Shown: positions 5,434-5,749 of the stretch, piece by piece
Numbering within the stretch: position 1 is the stretch's first letter
Layout of the letters: each line of letters opens with the position of its first letter
DNA from: Bacillota bacterium
GTDB taxonomy: Bacteria > Bacillota > GCA-003054495 > Carboxydocellales > JAJZTU01
Assembly (NCBI GenBank): GCA_021848765.1
Contig: JAJZTU010000220.1
Coordinates: 1 to 5,749 of the forward strand
Direction: 5' to 3'
Length of the DNA stretch: 5,749 nt
Position numbers and translations under genes: made by a program
The notes under the pieces: model-generated
Seen by the model: the letters and a program-made list of their open reading frames with translations, nothing else
Database searches by the model: none
What the model was told of the DNA's origin: nothing

Positions 5434-5504
5434 AGTTTTTATTATGGAATAGCAGGAAAAAGAGGATATTTGTAGAAATATGTATAAAAATTACAAAAAC
5501 ATAT

Positions 5505-5602
5505 GTCCCGATAAAGGCAAACCCGTTCGAAAGGCGGGGGCGCAAAGCCACGGGTCTACGGCAGGGTTAAATCCTGTCACGACAGCCGGGCTACCGAAGG
5601 AA
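5505..5602 (+). promoter_or_regulatory. Cyclic-di-GMP-I (GEMM-I) riboswitch aptamer
   Basis: The conserved core is plain: AAAGGCAAACC (5513-5523), a GAAA tetraloop (5529-5532) closing the first arm, CGCAAAGCC (5541-5549) pairing back to GGC at 5516-5518, then CGGGTCTACGG (5551-5561), a second arm CAGG/CCTG (5562-5565 with 5573-5576), and GCCGGGCTACCGA (5585-5597). As I align it from memory to the Vibrio Vc2 aptamer, the ligand-contacting G before CAAACC, the A in GCAAAGCC and the C in ACCGA are all kept. This fits cyclic-di-GMP rather than the G-to-A variants that bind cyclic-GMP-AMP. It is followed by a terminator hairpin and a gene for a probable exported protein, so the second messenger likely controls transcription of that gene. 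Confidence 0.92.
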
Positions 5603-5625
5603 CCAGTTCTTGCATTGTATCGCCG

Positions 5626-5664
5626 CACCTTCCTGGGTAGTTCAGGGGAAGGTGTTTTTATTTT
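5626..5664 (+). terminator. Riboswitch expression-platform terminator
   Basis: CACCTTCC (5626-5633) and GGAAGGTG (5647-5654) form a perfect 8-bp stem with a 13-base loop, followed by TTTTTATTTT (5655-5664). The left arm includes CCTTC (5628-5632), which can instead pair with GAAGG at 5596-5600 in the 3' end of the aptamer. Binding of cyclic-di-GMP would hold that aptamer segment and free the terminator, so an OFF switch is the simpler reading. Confidence 0.8.
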
Positions 5665-5704
5665 GCTAAATTTTTTGATTCCATAATTTAAAGGAGGTAT
5701 TCAG

Positions 5705-5749
5705 ATGAGGAGACACAAACGCCTGGTGAAACTGCTCAGTATAATTACC
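5705..5749 (+). CDS. Start of an exported protein under cyclic-di-GMP control, cut off by window edge
   Basis: Only 15 codons are visible: MRRHKRLVKLLSIIT. The basic start followed by a turn to hydrophobic residues is the beginning of a signal peptide or of an N-terminal membrane anchor. The ATG is firmly placed by a perfect AAAGGAGGT ribosome site at 5690-5698, with GGAGG seven bases from the start codon. The gene lies directly behind the cyclic-di-GMP-I riboswitch and its terminator with no other gene between, so its transcription should depend on the second messenger. Typical targets of this switch class in Firmicutes are surface, adhesion, motility or secreted proteins; which of these this is cannot be seen here. 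That a gene starts here is near certain; its product is not identified. Confidence 0.8.
   Translation, partial: MRRHKRLVKLLSIIT

Noticed and set aside
5064..5452. Small plus-strand frames (70 and 104 codons) over the 6S region
   Set aside because: They lie on a strongly structured RNA with its own promoter and terminator, run through the terminator, and have no proper ribosome sites or family resemblance.
5485..5514. Possible sigma-D (motility) promoter: an A-rich -35 with CCCGATAA
   Set aside because: The -35 spacing is off for TAAA, and the CCCGATAA bases run into the conserved 5' start of the aptamer, so the match is probably coincidental.
5480..5686. 68-codon frame across the riboswitch
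   Set aside because: It reads through the conserved aptamer core and the terminator hairpin; coding potential is incidental.
1..5749. CRISPR arrays, tRNA/rRNA genes, insertion sequences, phage or toxin-antitoxin genes
   Set aside because: No regularly spaced direct repeats, no tRNA-like cloverleaf, no transposase or integrase frames and no small paired toxin-like frames were found on reading both strands.

Overview
The window (5749 bp, both ends inside genes) looks like a chromosomal segment of an anaerobic Gram-positive bacterium, most likely a clostridial or Peptococcaceae-type Firmicute. This is inferred from strong AGGAGG-type ribosome binding sites, a lipoprotein-type solute-binding protein, a YtqA/YhcC-type radical SAM enzyme, a cyclic-di-GMP-I riboswitch and a PAS/Cys module common in anaerobes. 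I cannot name a species. There is no sign of insertion sequences, phage or CRISPR.

Left part, minus strand: the N-terminal half of a GNAT acetyltransferase (295 to beyond the window edge) with a good sigma-A promoter. Behind it is a stand-alone PAS protein (1116-502) that ends at a clear rho-independent terminator (445-479). The PAS protein carries two four-cysteine clusters and no recognisable output domain.

Centre, plus strand: a compact three-gene ABC importer, phnD-phnC-phnE (1338-3965). All three genes start with GTG, and successive genes overlap by 4 and 14 bp. It encodes a binding lipoprotein, an ATPase and a permease of the phosphonate/phosphite family. No phosphonate- or phosphite-degrading enzyme lies in the window, so the true substrate is open. 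The importer is divergent from the PAS gene across a 221-bp intergenic region with overlapping inverted repeats. After a 71-bp gap holding a perfect 9-bp inverted repeat comes a radical SAM protein (4037-4990) of the family that includes B. subtilis YtqA/MnmL (tRNA wobble-uridine modification).

Right part, 4991-5704, is RNA territory with no protein gene. It holds a 6S RNA gene with a near-consensus sigma-A promoter, a two-part long closing stem, a 3' central-bubble hairpin and an intrinsic terminator. Next is a cyclic-di-GMP-I (GEMM-I) riboswitch with its own terminator hairpin, immediately upstream of a gene whose first 15 codons look like the start of a signal peptide. In that arrangement cyclic-di-GMP probably decides whether an exported protein is transcribed.

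The most interesting items are the riboswitch and its hidden exported target, the dual-tetracysteine PAS protein divergent from the importer, and the unexplained inverted repeats around 1190-1222 and 3986-4021.
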